From NCBI RefSeq assembly GCF_026340975.1, contig NZ_JAPEOS010000002.1:762501-826500 (forward strand): a DNA stretch of 64,000 bases, given 5' to 3'. The position numbers and the translations under genes are program-made. Each line of letters begins with the position of its first letter. Position 1 is the stretch's first letter. The stretch is from Streptomyces sp. NBC_01214. GTDB lineage: Bacteria; Actinomycetota; Actinomycetes; Streptomycetales; Streptomycetaceae. Positions 16,879 to 24,337 of the stretch are shown here, in pieces. The notes under the pieces are model-generated. The model was not told the DNA's origin, did not search any database, and worked only from the letters and a program-made list of their open reading frames with translations.

Positions 16879-17631
16879 GTGACTTTCGGTGAGCAGCCGG
16901 CCTATCTGCGCGTGGCCGGGGATCTGCGACGGAAGATCGTCGACGGTTCTCTGCCCCCGCACGCCCGGCTCCCCTCTCAGGCACGCATCCGCGAGGAGTA
17001 CGGGGTCTCCGACACCGTGGCCCTGGAGGCGCGCAAGGTCCTCATGGCGGAGGGGCTGGTCGAGGGCCGGTCCGGATCCGGCACGTACGTACGGGAACAG
17101 CCGGTCCCGCGGCGGGTCGCCCGCGCCGGCTACCGCACGGGCGGTGCCTCGACGCCGTTCCGGCAGGAGCAGGCCGACGCCGAGGCGCGCGGCACGTGGG
17201 AGTCGAGCAGCGAGCAGACGGGCGCGCCCGCGGAGATCGCGAAGCGGCTCGGCATCGAGCCGGGCGAGCGCGTGATGCGGACGCGGTACGTCTTCCGCGA
17301 CGCGGGGGAGGCGATGATGCTGTCGACCTCCTGGGAACCGCTGGCCGTGACCGGCCGGACCCCTGTGATGCTGCCGGAGGAAGGGCCGCTGGGCGGCTCC
17401 GGAGTGGTCGACCGGATGGCCGCGATCGACGTCGTCGTGGACAACGTGGTCGAGGAGGTCGGCGCACGGCCCGGTCTGGCGGAGGAGAACCTGCTCCTCG
17501 GCGGGGTGCCGGGGCACGTGGTGCTGGTGATCGGCCGCACCTACTACGCCTCCGGCCGCGCCGTGGAGACGGCCGACGTGGTGGTCCCGGCGGACCGCTA
17601 CCGCCTGGCGTACCACCTCCCGGTGCGCTAG
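16879..17631 (+). CDS. GntR/HutC-family transcriptional regulator
   Basis: 250 residues from GTG 16879 with GGGAG about eight bases upstream. Residues 1-78 are a GntR winged helix (VAGDLRRKIVDGSLPPHARL, recognition region YGVSDTVALEARKVL, wing GRSGSGTYV). Residues 100-245 form a UTRA ligand-binding domain typical of the HutC subfamily, with a closing TYYASGRAVETADVV strand pair. HutC regulators sense sugars, amines or other small molecules. The gene stands alone, with no obvious target beside it. The upstream 137 bp contain imperfect dyads only. Confidence 0.92.
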   Translation: MTFGEQPAYLRVAGDLRRKIVDGSLPPHARLPSQARIREEYGVSDTVALEARKVLMAEGLVEGRSGSGTYVREQPVPRRVARAGYRTGGASTPFRQEQADAEARGTWESSSEQTGAPAEIAKRLGIEPGERVMRTRYVFRDAGEAMMLSTSWEPLAVTGRTPVMLPEEGPLGGSGVVDRMAAIDVVVDNVVEEVGARPGLAEENLLLGGVPGHVVLVIGRTYYASGRAVETADVVVPADRYRLAYHLPVR

Positions 17632-18246
17632 TCGTGTCCGCAAAGACCCGCCTGCCCCGCGACGCCCGGCACCGCACCTCATCCCCAGACTCCGTCCGGG
17701 GGCCCCGGGTCGCGATGCTTCCCCTCGGCCCTGCGCGCCCGGGGAGACCCCGTGGCGCCGGACGCCGCGGGCCTTGCCGACGCCACTGTGACGACAGGAC
17801 CTAGCGGCTCCGCAGCAGTGTGAACCCCCGGGCGCCGCTCGGGGGTTCGAGTGCCGCCCGGTGCAACGCCCGCGACCCGGCGGATTTCGGCGCGATGGTG
17901 GACGCCCGCGCCCACCCGCTCCCCGCCGTCCCCGGACCGTTCGGTCCGCATGTCGGGACCCCCGCCTCCCGCGCCCCGGCCGGCAGCGCTCCGGACGCTC
18001 CGCCGCTCCCTCGGCGCCACCTGCGCGGATGCCCGCCGTACGGCGGCGCGGCGACCCCGCCCGGGCCTCCTGCGCGCCCCGTTCGGACCGGCGCGCACGG
18101 CCCGCTCGTACGCATGGCCGGATGCGTACGCCCGTGAGGTACCTCTTCGTGAAAAACCGTATCCGCTCCGTAAAGGTCGGGCGTAAGCTCGGGCATATGC
18201 GCAATGCGGTTTCCCGGACAGATACGTCGGCGGAGGGTGAAACGCA
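17632..18246. other. 615-bp gap without a convincing gene
   Basis: Short open frames exist on both strands, but their composition is Pro/Arg/Ala-skewed, as expected of chance frames in such GC-rich DNA, and none has a domain. Bases from about 18140 on are richer in A and T (GTGAAAAACCGTATCCG) and look like promoter DNA for the SPOR gene. TAAGCT at 18184-18189 is a possible -10 box. Confidence 0.6.
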
Positions 18247-18250
18247 ATGA
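18197..18250 (+). CDS. Possible 17-residue leader peptide
   Basis: An ATG at 18197 opens a 17-codon frame (MRNAVSRTDTSAEGETQ) whose TGA overlaps the ATG of the SPOR-like gene (ATGA at 18247-18250). TAAGCT lies seven bases before the ATG, so it could be read from a leaderless transcript and couple translation to the next gene. This is inference from position alone; the frame may be incidental because the SPOR gene has its own good ribosome-binding site. Confidence 0.25.
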   Translation: MRNAVSRTDTSAEGETQ

Positions 18251-18432
18251 ACGACAGCGGGGCCCTGCTTCCGTGGCTGGTCATACGCGAGGACGACAAC
18301 GGCAACCGCTACCGGGTGGGTCGGTACGCCACCCGGGCCGAGGCCCAGAAGGTCGCCGACAGCCTCGAAGACCGAGGACACAAGCAGCTCTACTGGGTCG
18401 AGCGGATCGGTCAGACCGCCACGATGAACTGA
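18247..18432 (+). CDS. Small SPOR-like protein
   Basis: 61 residues from ATG 18247 with GGAGGGTG nine bases upstream. The sequence contains the SPOR-like pattern of a strand, the turn DDNGNRYRVGRYATRAEA, then a helix with KVADSLEDRGHKQLYWVE. There is no signal peptide or membrane span, so it is probably cytoplasmic, unlike envelope SPOR proteins that bind denuded glycan. Such orphan mini-SPOR proteins are common in Streptomyces and have no known role. The Nudix gene follows after 39 bp but has its own apparent promoter. Confidence 0.8.
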   Translation: MNDSGALLPWLVIREDDNGNRYRVGRYATRAEAQKVADSLEDRGHKQLYWVERIGQTATMN

Positions 18433-18471
18433 GCGTCGCAGCGCCCCGCGACGCTGGCATAGGCTCCGCCC

Positions 18472-18882
18472 ATGACGGTACGAGTGGTCGTGGGCGGAGC
18501 CCTTTGTCATGAGGGTCGCCTGCTGGCCGCCCGCCGCAGCGCACCCCCCGAGCTCGCCGGACGCTGGGAGCTGCCGGGCGGCAAGGCCGAACCGGGTGAG
18601 TCCGTCCCCGACGCGCTGGTGCGCGAACTGCGCGAGGAGCTCGGCGTGGAGGCCGAGCCGCTGGAGCGGATCCCGGGCGAGTGGCCACTGCGCCCCGGGC
18701 TCGTCCTGCACGTGTGGACGGCCCGGCTGCTGTCCGGAGTGCCCGCCCCGCTGGAGGACCACGACGAGCTGCGCTGGCTCGGGCCGGAAGAGCTGGAATC
18801 GGTGGACTGGCTGGACCAGGACCGGCCCGCGGTGGCCGAGGCCGGACGCCGGCTGCGCCACGGCGGCGGCGGGGGCGCGTGA
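18472..18882 (+). CDS. Nudix hydrolase, MutT-like
   Basis: 136 residues from ATG 18472. The Nudix box runs from G37 to V59 (GKAEPGES, then RELREELGV) with all conserved Gly and Glu residues. The opening VRVVVGGALCHEGRLLAARR and the closing region with Trp residues resemble the MutT/NudG group, which hydrolyse 8-oxo-dGTP or modified pyrimidine triphosphates to clean the nucleotide pool. TAGGCT at 18460-18465 lies six bases before the ATG with no Shine-Dalgarno sequence, so the mRNA is probably leaderless. The exact substrate is not determined. Confidence 0.92.
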   Translation: MTVRVVVGGALCHEGRLLAARRSAPPELAGRWELPGGKAEPGESVPDALVRELREELGVEAEPLERIPGEWPLRPGLVLHVWTARLLSGVPAPLEDHDELRWLGPEELESVDWLDQDRPAVAEAGRRLRHGGGGGA

Positions 18883-18960
18883 CGCTCGCGGTCTAGGCCG
18901 TCTGCGCCACAGTGCGCCGGTGGGCGGGGATCGAGTGGTACGACGCCCCAAATATCGGGT

Positions 18961-19464
18961 ATGTCGCTATTAATCCCTATCTCGTCCCCCTTTCGTCCCC
19001 GACGAACCGGACTGGGGTCGCTGCTGGCCCGGGAAGTGATCGGCGTGATCGACACAGACGGTGAGTGCGCCGAGTGGGCCTTCCCCGCCGAGCCCGGTGC
19101 CGTCCGCACTGCCCGCCACGCCGTCCGCGGCACCTTGCACGACTGGGGCCTGGAGGCCGTCGGCGATGTGACCGTCCTGCTGGTCAGCGAGCTCGTCACC
19201 AATTCCCTGCGCTACGCCTCCGGCCCCATCGGAGTCCGTTTGGAACGGCGCAATCCAGCCGCCGGCAGCCCCGCGGGCGGCCCCGCGCTGCTCGTGGAGG
19301 TTTCAGATCCGCTTCCGGATCCGCCCCGCGAACGGGTCGCCGATCACGACGACGAGGGGGGCCGTGGCCTGCACCTCGTCGCCGTCTCCTCGCAGCGCTG
19401 GGGGACCCGGCACGGGAAATCGGGCAAGACTGTGTGGTTCGAATTGGCTCTTCCTGGTGAGTAA
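18961..19464 (+). CDS. Anti-sigma-type HATPase (RsbW-like)
   Basis: 167 residues if translation starts at ATG 18961; GTG 19036 or 19045 are plausible later starts. The GHKL ATPase fold is shown by the N-box SELVTNSLRYASG and the Gly-rich lid DDEGGRGLHLVAV, ending in KTVWFELALP. Proteins of this type bind sigma factors or phosphorylate anti-sigma antagonists. No sigma factor gene adjoins it, but a SpoIIE-type phosphatase with a related C-terminal domain lies 200 bp downstream. With the first start, codon 4 is TTA (18970-18972), a rare codon in Streptomyces that needs the bldA tRNA. Confidence 0.88.
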   Translation: MSLLIPISSPFRPRRTGLGSLLAREVIGVIDTDGECAEWAFPAEPGAVRTARHAVRGTLHDWGLEAVGDVTVLLVSELVTNSLRYASGPIGVRLERRNPAAGSPAGGPALLVEVSDPLPDPPRERVADHDDEGGRGLHLVAVSSQRWGTRHGKSGKTVWFELALPGE

Positions 19465-19664
19465 CAAGGTGAACGGTGGTGCGTGACCATTCGGGAACGC
19501 CTCCCGGCGGCAGCCGGGGGGAGGTGCTCGGAGGGGATCGCGCGACATGGCTCGAAATCATCGAGACCGTGCTGTGATCGTGAACGCCGTGCCGTCCGGG
19601 GCCGTGGTGCTGAATACTTCGGTCATGGCCGGTCCGGTTGCGGTGAGCTGGAGGGGACGGTCGC

Positions 19665-22283
19665 GTGAGCGAGATACCTGCGCAGGCACATCAGACCGAC
19701 GTGCCGCGAGAGACATGGCACGACGCCCTGTGGCACAGCAGTCCGCCTGGCTCGATATATGACTACATAAAGGTTGCATCCTTCTCGATCGGACCCGACG
19801 GTCTCATCGACCAATGGAGCCTGCGCGCCGAGGAACTGTTCGGGCTGAGCGCCTCCCAGGTCGTGGGACGCGACCCGGTCGACGCCTTCATGCCGCCCGA
19901 GCTGCGTCCCGACGCGCACCGCAAGGTCGCCGAGATCCTCGACGGCAAGGAATGGACGGGCCTGATCCCCTTCCGGATCCCGGGTGGGAACGGCGCGCAC
20001 GGCGTGGCCGAGATCTATGTGATGCCCACCCAGACCGAGACCGCCGAGCGGGCCGCACTGTGCGTCGTCGTCGACGTACGCGCGCTGCGCCGGATCGAAT
20101 CCGACCTCGCGGCTTCACAAGCGATATTCGGCCAATCTCCCTTCGGGTTCCTGCTCTTCGGCACGGACCTCACCGTGCAGCGGGCCAACCGCCGCTTCGC
20201 CACCGTCTTCGGGGGCGCCGTCGAGGAGCACCGCGGCCGGACCGTGCACGACTACCTGCCGGCGCACGAGGCCGACCGGATGACCGAAGCCCTGCACCGG
20301 GTGCTGGACACCGGGGAGTCGGTCACCGATCTGCGGATCACCGGCGCCACGCCCCGCAGCCGGGAGAACCGCCACTGGTCCATCAACCTCTACCGCGTCC
20401 ACGGCGGCAGCGGCCGCCCCATCGGTGTCGCCGGGATCGGCACCGACGTCACCCGCCGCCACCTCGCCGCCCGCGAGGCCGCCGGGGTCCGGCGCAACCT
20501 GGCCCTCCTCAACGAGGCCGGGCACCGCATCGGCAACTCCCTCGACCTGGAGACCACCGCCCGCGAACTCCTCGACGTCACCGTCCCCGGCTTCTGCGAC
20601 CTGGCCGCCGTCGACCTCTACCAGGGCCTGCTGCTCGGCGACGACGACCGGCCCGCCCGCCCGCAGGGCCCGGGCGTGCCCAGCCTGCCCGGCCAGGGAC
20701 CGGCGCGGACGCCCTCGGCCGCCCTGCGCCGGGTGGCCTTCTCCTCCGCCGTCTCCGACGCCCCGCTGTCGGGACCCGGCGCACTGGTCTCCGTGGGCGA
20801 CGTGCACCGCTACCCGGCCGCGTCGCCGGGCGCGCTGGCCCTGCGCACGGCGCGCCCGCGGCTGATCGAGGGCGGCGGACCCGAGGACCTCGTCCAGTCC
20901 ACGCTGGTCGTGCCGATGGTCGCCCACGACACGGTCGTCGGGCTCGCCCAGTTCTCCCGCACCAAGGGCAGCGAACCCTTCGGCGAACGGGACCGGGCCG
21001 TGGCCGTGGAACTCGCCGCACGGGCCGCCGTCTGCATAGACAACGCACGGCTGTACCGGCGCGAGCACGAGCGGGCGCTGATCCTGCAGCGCAGCCTGCT
21101 GCCCCCCGGCGACCCGGAGGCGGCCGGCCTCGACATCGCCTGCCGGTACCTGCCCGGCAATGCGGCCACCGAGGTCGGCGGGGACTGGTTCGACGTCATC
21201 GAACTCCCCGGGCACCGCACCGCGCTGGTCGTCGGCGACGTCATGGGCCGCGGCCTGCGGGCGGCCGTGGCCATGGGAGAACTGCGGACCGCCGTACGGA
21301 CCCTGGCCCTGCTGGACCTCGAACCGGCGGAGGTGCTGACCGCGCTCGACGAGATCGCCCGCGGCCTCGGCGCCCCCGGCGGCTCCCAACAGGCCTCCCG
21401 GGCCGCCCTGCACTCGCGGGACGCGGACCGCTCCGAGGTCTACCTGGCCACCTGCGTGTACGCGGTCTACGACCCGGTGACGCGGCGCTGCACGATCGCC
21501 AACGCGGGCCACATGCCGCCCGTACTGGTCGAACCCCCGGACGAGGCCGGCGTCCCGCGGCCCGCTCTGCTCCTCGAGGTGCCGCCCGGGATGCCGCTGG
21601 GCGTGGGCGGCGAACCCTTCGAGGAGGTCGAGGTCGACCTGCCGGAGGGCGCACTGCTGGCCCTCTACACGGACGGGCTCGTGGAATCCCGCGACCATCC
21701 CCTGGAAGAGGGGCTGCGCGGGCTGCGCGCGGCCCTCGCGGATCCGGTCCGGCCGCTGGAGGACGTCTGCGACCACGTGCTGAACACCCTCGACACCCGG
21801 CACGGAGAGGACGACATCGCCCTGCTCATGGCACGGGTGCAGGGCCTGCCGCTGGACGCGGTCGGTGACTGGCAACTGCCGCGCGAGGCCCGCTCGGTGG
21901 GCCGGGCCCGGGAACTGGCCCGGGCCAAGCTCCCGGCCTGGGGCCTGGAGGGCTTGCTGGACACGACCGAACTGCTGGTCAGCGAACTGGTCACCAACGC
22001 CCTGCGGTACGGGGAGGGCGAGATCCGGCTGCGGCTGCTGCTGGACCGCACGCTGGTCTGCGAGGTCTGGGACGCGAACCTGGTCCAGCCCCGCCGCCGG
22101 CGCGCCCGCGACACCGACGAGGGCGGCCGCGGCCTCCAGTTGGTCGGCCTGCTGTCGGCGGGTTGGGGCACGCGCCGCACCCACCGCGGCAAGACGGTCT
22201 GGTTCGAACTCCCGCTGCCCGGCTCGGCATCGGAGGCCGTCACCGAACTGTCGGCGGAGCAGTTGCTGAGCATGTACGGGTAG
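19665..22283 (+). CDS. PAS-PAS-GAF-PP2C-HATPase signalling protein (SpoIIE type)
   Basis: 872 residues from GTG 19665 with GGAGGGGA upstream. Domains in order: PAS at about 28-140, a second PAS at about 150-265, GAF at about 275-465, a PP2C/SpoIIE phosphatase at about 480-715, and a GHKL HATPase at about 735-865. The phosphatase has metal-site Asp in GGDWFDV near 502 and in GEDDIALL near 712. The HATPase has N-box SELVTNALRYG near 771 and lid DEGGRGLQLV. Such proteins dephosphorylate anti-sigma antagonists in partner switching and may also carry the kinase activity. The sensor input is unknown. The protein is probably cytoplasmic; no membrane span is seen. Confidence 0.94.
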   Translation: MSEIPAQAHQTDVPRETWHDALWHSSPPGSIYDYIKVASFSIGPDGLIDQWSLRAEELFGLSASQVVGRDPVDAFMPPELRPDAHRKVAEILDGKEWTGLIPFRIPGGNGAHGVAEIYVMPTQTETAERAALCVVVDVRALRRIESDLAASQAIFGQSPFGFLLFGTDLTVQRANRRFATVFGGAVEEHRGRTVHDYLPAHEADRMTEALHRVLDTGESVTDLRITGATPRSRENRHWSINLYRVHGGSGRPIGVAGIGTDVTRRHLAAREAAGVRRNLALLNEAGHRIGNSLDLETTARELLDVTVPGFCDLAAVDLYQGLLLGDDDRPARPQGPGVPSLPGQGPARTPSAALRRVAFSSAVSDAPLSGPGALVSVGDVHRYPAASPGALALRTARPRLIEGGGPEDLVQSTLVVPMVAHDTVVGLAQFSRTKGSEPFGERDRAVAVELAARAAVCIDNARLYRREHERALILQRSLLPPGDPEAAGLDIACRYLPGNAATEVGGDWFDVIELPGHRTALVVGDVMGRGLRAAVAMGELRTAVRTLALLDLEPAEVLTALDEIARGLGAPGGSQQASRAALHSRDADRSEVYLATCVYAVYDPVTRRCTIANAGHMPPVLVEPPDEAGVPRPALLLEVPPGMPLGVGGEPFEEVEVDLPEGALLALYTDGLVESRDHPLEEGLRGLRAALADPVRPLEDVCDHVLNTLDTRHGEDDIALLMARVQGLPLDAVGDWQLPREARSVGRARELARAKLPAWGLEGLLDTTELLVSELVTNALRYGEGEIRLRLLLDRTLVCEVWDANLVQPRRRRARDTDEGGRGLQLVGLLSAGWGTRRTHRGKTVWFELPLPGSASEAVTELSAEQLLSMYG

Positions 22284-22345
22284 CGGGCGGCCCGCGGAGG
22301 AAAACCACTGGTCGCGGGCGGAGTCGTACGGCATCGTGCCCCGGG

Positions 22346-23563
22346 ATGGCAGCAGACTTCCCGGCGTACGCGCCGTCCGACTCCCTCCAGGGGCTCCTGC
22401 AACGAGGGCGCGGCCTCGGCCACGTCCGCGCCCTCCAGGACCCCGCGGCAGCGGCTCCGTTCGTGTACGACTGCATCCGCAGGGAACAGCGCTGGGACAG
22501 TCAGTGCGACCGGCGCTCCCTGTACCACGCCCGGCTGGTCCGCGACCTCGACCTGCCGCTCGGCCCGATCCTCGGCCAGTTGGCCGAGGCCGAGGACGAG
22601 GAAGCCGTGTGGCGGGCCACCTCCGTGCTGGAACTGCTCGCCCTGGCCGGTTCGGCCGAGGCCGCGGAAGGGCTGCGGGGATACGTCCGCGAAGGCGAAC
22701 ACTGGGTCCACGTCCTGGAGTCGATCGCGGACGCGTGGCCGCAGGCCTGGTGGGAGGAGCTCGGGGACGTGGCCCGGGAACGGATCGCCGGGGAGGAGGA
22801 CCCTCCCGGGCCCCGCGTTCCGTGGGAGCTCTTCGGCGTCGAGCGCCTCCCCGGGCCCTCGCGGCCCGACCGCGCCTACGAGCACCTCGGCACGGAGCAG
22901 CTGCTCGCCCTGATCGCCGCCCCCGACACGACCGGGGGCGACAAGGTGGCCGTACTGCGTGCGCTGGCCCCGCGCGGTCCGCAGCCCGGTCTGCTCCCGC
23001 TCGTGCCGCTGCTCGGCCACCCGTGCCCCGGGCGGGTGCTGCCCGGGGTGCGCGCAGCACTCAGGCGGCTCGGCCCCCTGGCCGTCCCCGCCGCCCGCGG
23101 CTGGGCCCGCGACGAGCGGGAGTGGCTGGCCCGGCTCGGCGAGGAGGTCCTGGCCGACCACCCGGGCCCCGAGGCGCTGCCGCGGCTGCTCGAGGAACTC
23201 GCCGGCCAGCTGGAGGCGGGTGAATGGTGCGGGCCCGACGACACCGCGCGGCGCCTGACCGGCCTCGGGTCCGTCGCCGCCGCGGCGGTCCCGCTGCTGC
23301 GCGCCCTCGTCCTTCAGACGCCCCACACCTACGAGCGGGCCGACTACCTGGAGGCGATCGCCGCCATCGACCCGGGCGCGGAGCTGGACCTGTACGCCGA
23401 GTGCCTCCAGGACTGCGAGGCGCGCACCCGCCTGCTCGCGGTCGCCGCCGTGCCCGCAGGCCCCGGGGTCCGGGAGCGGATCACCGCGCTGCGCGACGAC
23501 CTGATGGAGGAGCCGGAGGTCCGGGCGGCCGCGGCGGAGCGGGCGGCGGGATTCCCGGCTTAG
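22346..23563 (+). CDS. HEAT-repeat-like protein
   Basis: 405 residues from ATG 22346; the open frame upstream overlaps the SpoIIE gene and is not needed. The sequence is a run of amphipathic helix pairs (for instance VWRATSVLELLALAGSAEAA) typical of an alpha-solenoid. It has many Trp and Arg residues, and no catalytic motif or membrane segment. Solenoids of this sort usually hold protein partners. It follows the SpoIIE gene by 62 bp in the same direction and may share its transcript, but a functional link is not established. It converges on the PspA gene with 15 bp between the stops. Confidence 0.75.
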   Translation: MAADFPAYAPSDSLQGLLQRGRGLGHVRALQDPAAAAPFVYDCIRREQRWDSQCDRRSLYHARLVRDLDLPLGPILGQLAEAEDEEAVWRATSVLELLALAGSAEAAEGLRGYVREGEHWVHVLESIADAWPQAWWEELGDVARERIAGEEDPPGPRVPWELFGVERLPGPSRPDRAYEHLGTEQLLALIAAPDTTGGDKVAVLRALAPRGPQPGLLPLVPLLGHPCPGRVLPGVRAALRRLGPLAVPAARGWARDEREWLARLGEEVLADHPGPEALPRLLEELAGQLEAGEWCGPDDTARRLTGLGSVAAAAVPLLRALVLQTPHTYERADYLEAIAAIDPGAELDLYAECLQDCEARTRLLAVAAVPAGPGVRERITALRDDLMEEPEVRAAAAERAAGFPA

Positions 23564-23578
23564 CCGGCCCCGGCGACC

Positions 23579-24298
23579 CTAGGCGGCCTTGCGGGATTTG
23601 AGGGCGGCGAGCCGGGCCTCGATCTCCGAGGTCTTGCCCAGGTCGTCCAGGGCTTCGAACTGGGCGTCCAGGGAGGACGCGGCGAGCTCCTGCCGGCCCA
23701 GCGCCCTCGCCTCCTCCCGCCGCACCTTGTCCTCGAAGCGCGCCAGGTCGCTCGTCGGGTCCATGACGTCGATGTTCTTCACCGCGTCCAGCATCGTGTT
23801 CTGCGCCTGGGCCGTCTTCGCCCGGGCCACCAGTTCGTCACGCTTCGCCTGGAGCTCCGTCAGCTTGTTCCGCATCGCGTCCAGGCCCGACTTGAGCTTG
23901 TCGACGACCTCCGTCTGGGCGGCGATCGTCGGCTCCGCCACGGCCGCCTCCTTCTCGGACCGGATCTGCCGGCCCAGCGCCACCTTCGCGAGGTTGTCGA
24001 ACGTGTCGGCGTCCGCCGTCGCCCCCGACGCCCGCAGCTCGTCCGCCTTCTTGCTCGCCGCCAGGGCCTTGCCGCCCCACTCGGCGGCCGCCTCCACGTC
24101 CTCCTTGTGGTCCGCCTCCAGCATCCGCAGGTTGCCGATCGTCGTCGCGACCGCCTGCTCCGCCTCCGAGATGTTGTTCGAGTAGTCGCGGATCAGCTGG
24201 TCCAGCATCTTCTGCGGGTCCTCCGCCTGGTCCAGCAGCGCGTTGATGTTCGCCTTGGCGAGCTGGGTGACGCGGCCGAGGATGGTCTGCTTGCTCAT
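23579..24298 (-). CDS. PspA/IM30-family membrane-stress protein
   Basis: 239 residues. The opening SKQTILGRVTQLAKANINALLDQAEDP and the following long coiled coil (helices to about residue 200) match PspA/IM30. In Streptomyces this family stabilises the membrane under stress. The C-terminus EARLAALKSRKAA is a typical short tail. It is the last gene of the minus-strand run that begins with the SDH subunits and lies 39 bp after the TPM gene, so the TPM and PspA proteins probably act together at the membrane. Confidence 0.95.
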   Translation of the reverse strand: MSKQTILGRVTQLAKANINALLDQAEDPQKMLDQLIRDYSNNISEAEQAVATTIGNLRMLEADHKEDVEAAAEWGGKALAASKKADELRASGATADADTFDNLAKVALGRQIRSEKEAAVAEPTIAAQTEVVDKLKSGLDAMRNKLTELQAKRDELVARAKTAQAQNTMLDAVKNIDVMDPTSDLARFEDKVRREEARALGRQELAASSLDAQFEALDDLGKTSEIEARLAALKSRKAA

Positions 24299-24337
24299 GG
24301 TGGGTCCCTCCTGGTCAGGGCCGATGTGGTGTGCCGT

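Noticed and set aside
17820..18137. 105-residue frame in the gap after the GntR gene
   Set aside because: Pro/Arg/Ala-rich with no domain, no ribosome-binding site and overlapping frames of equal quality on both strands.
20115..23060. 981-residue minus-strand frame opposite the SpoIIE and HEAT genes
   Set aside because: Shadow of a well-defined multidomain gene; the composition is skewed and no motif is seen.
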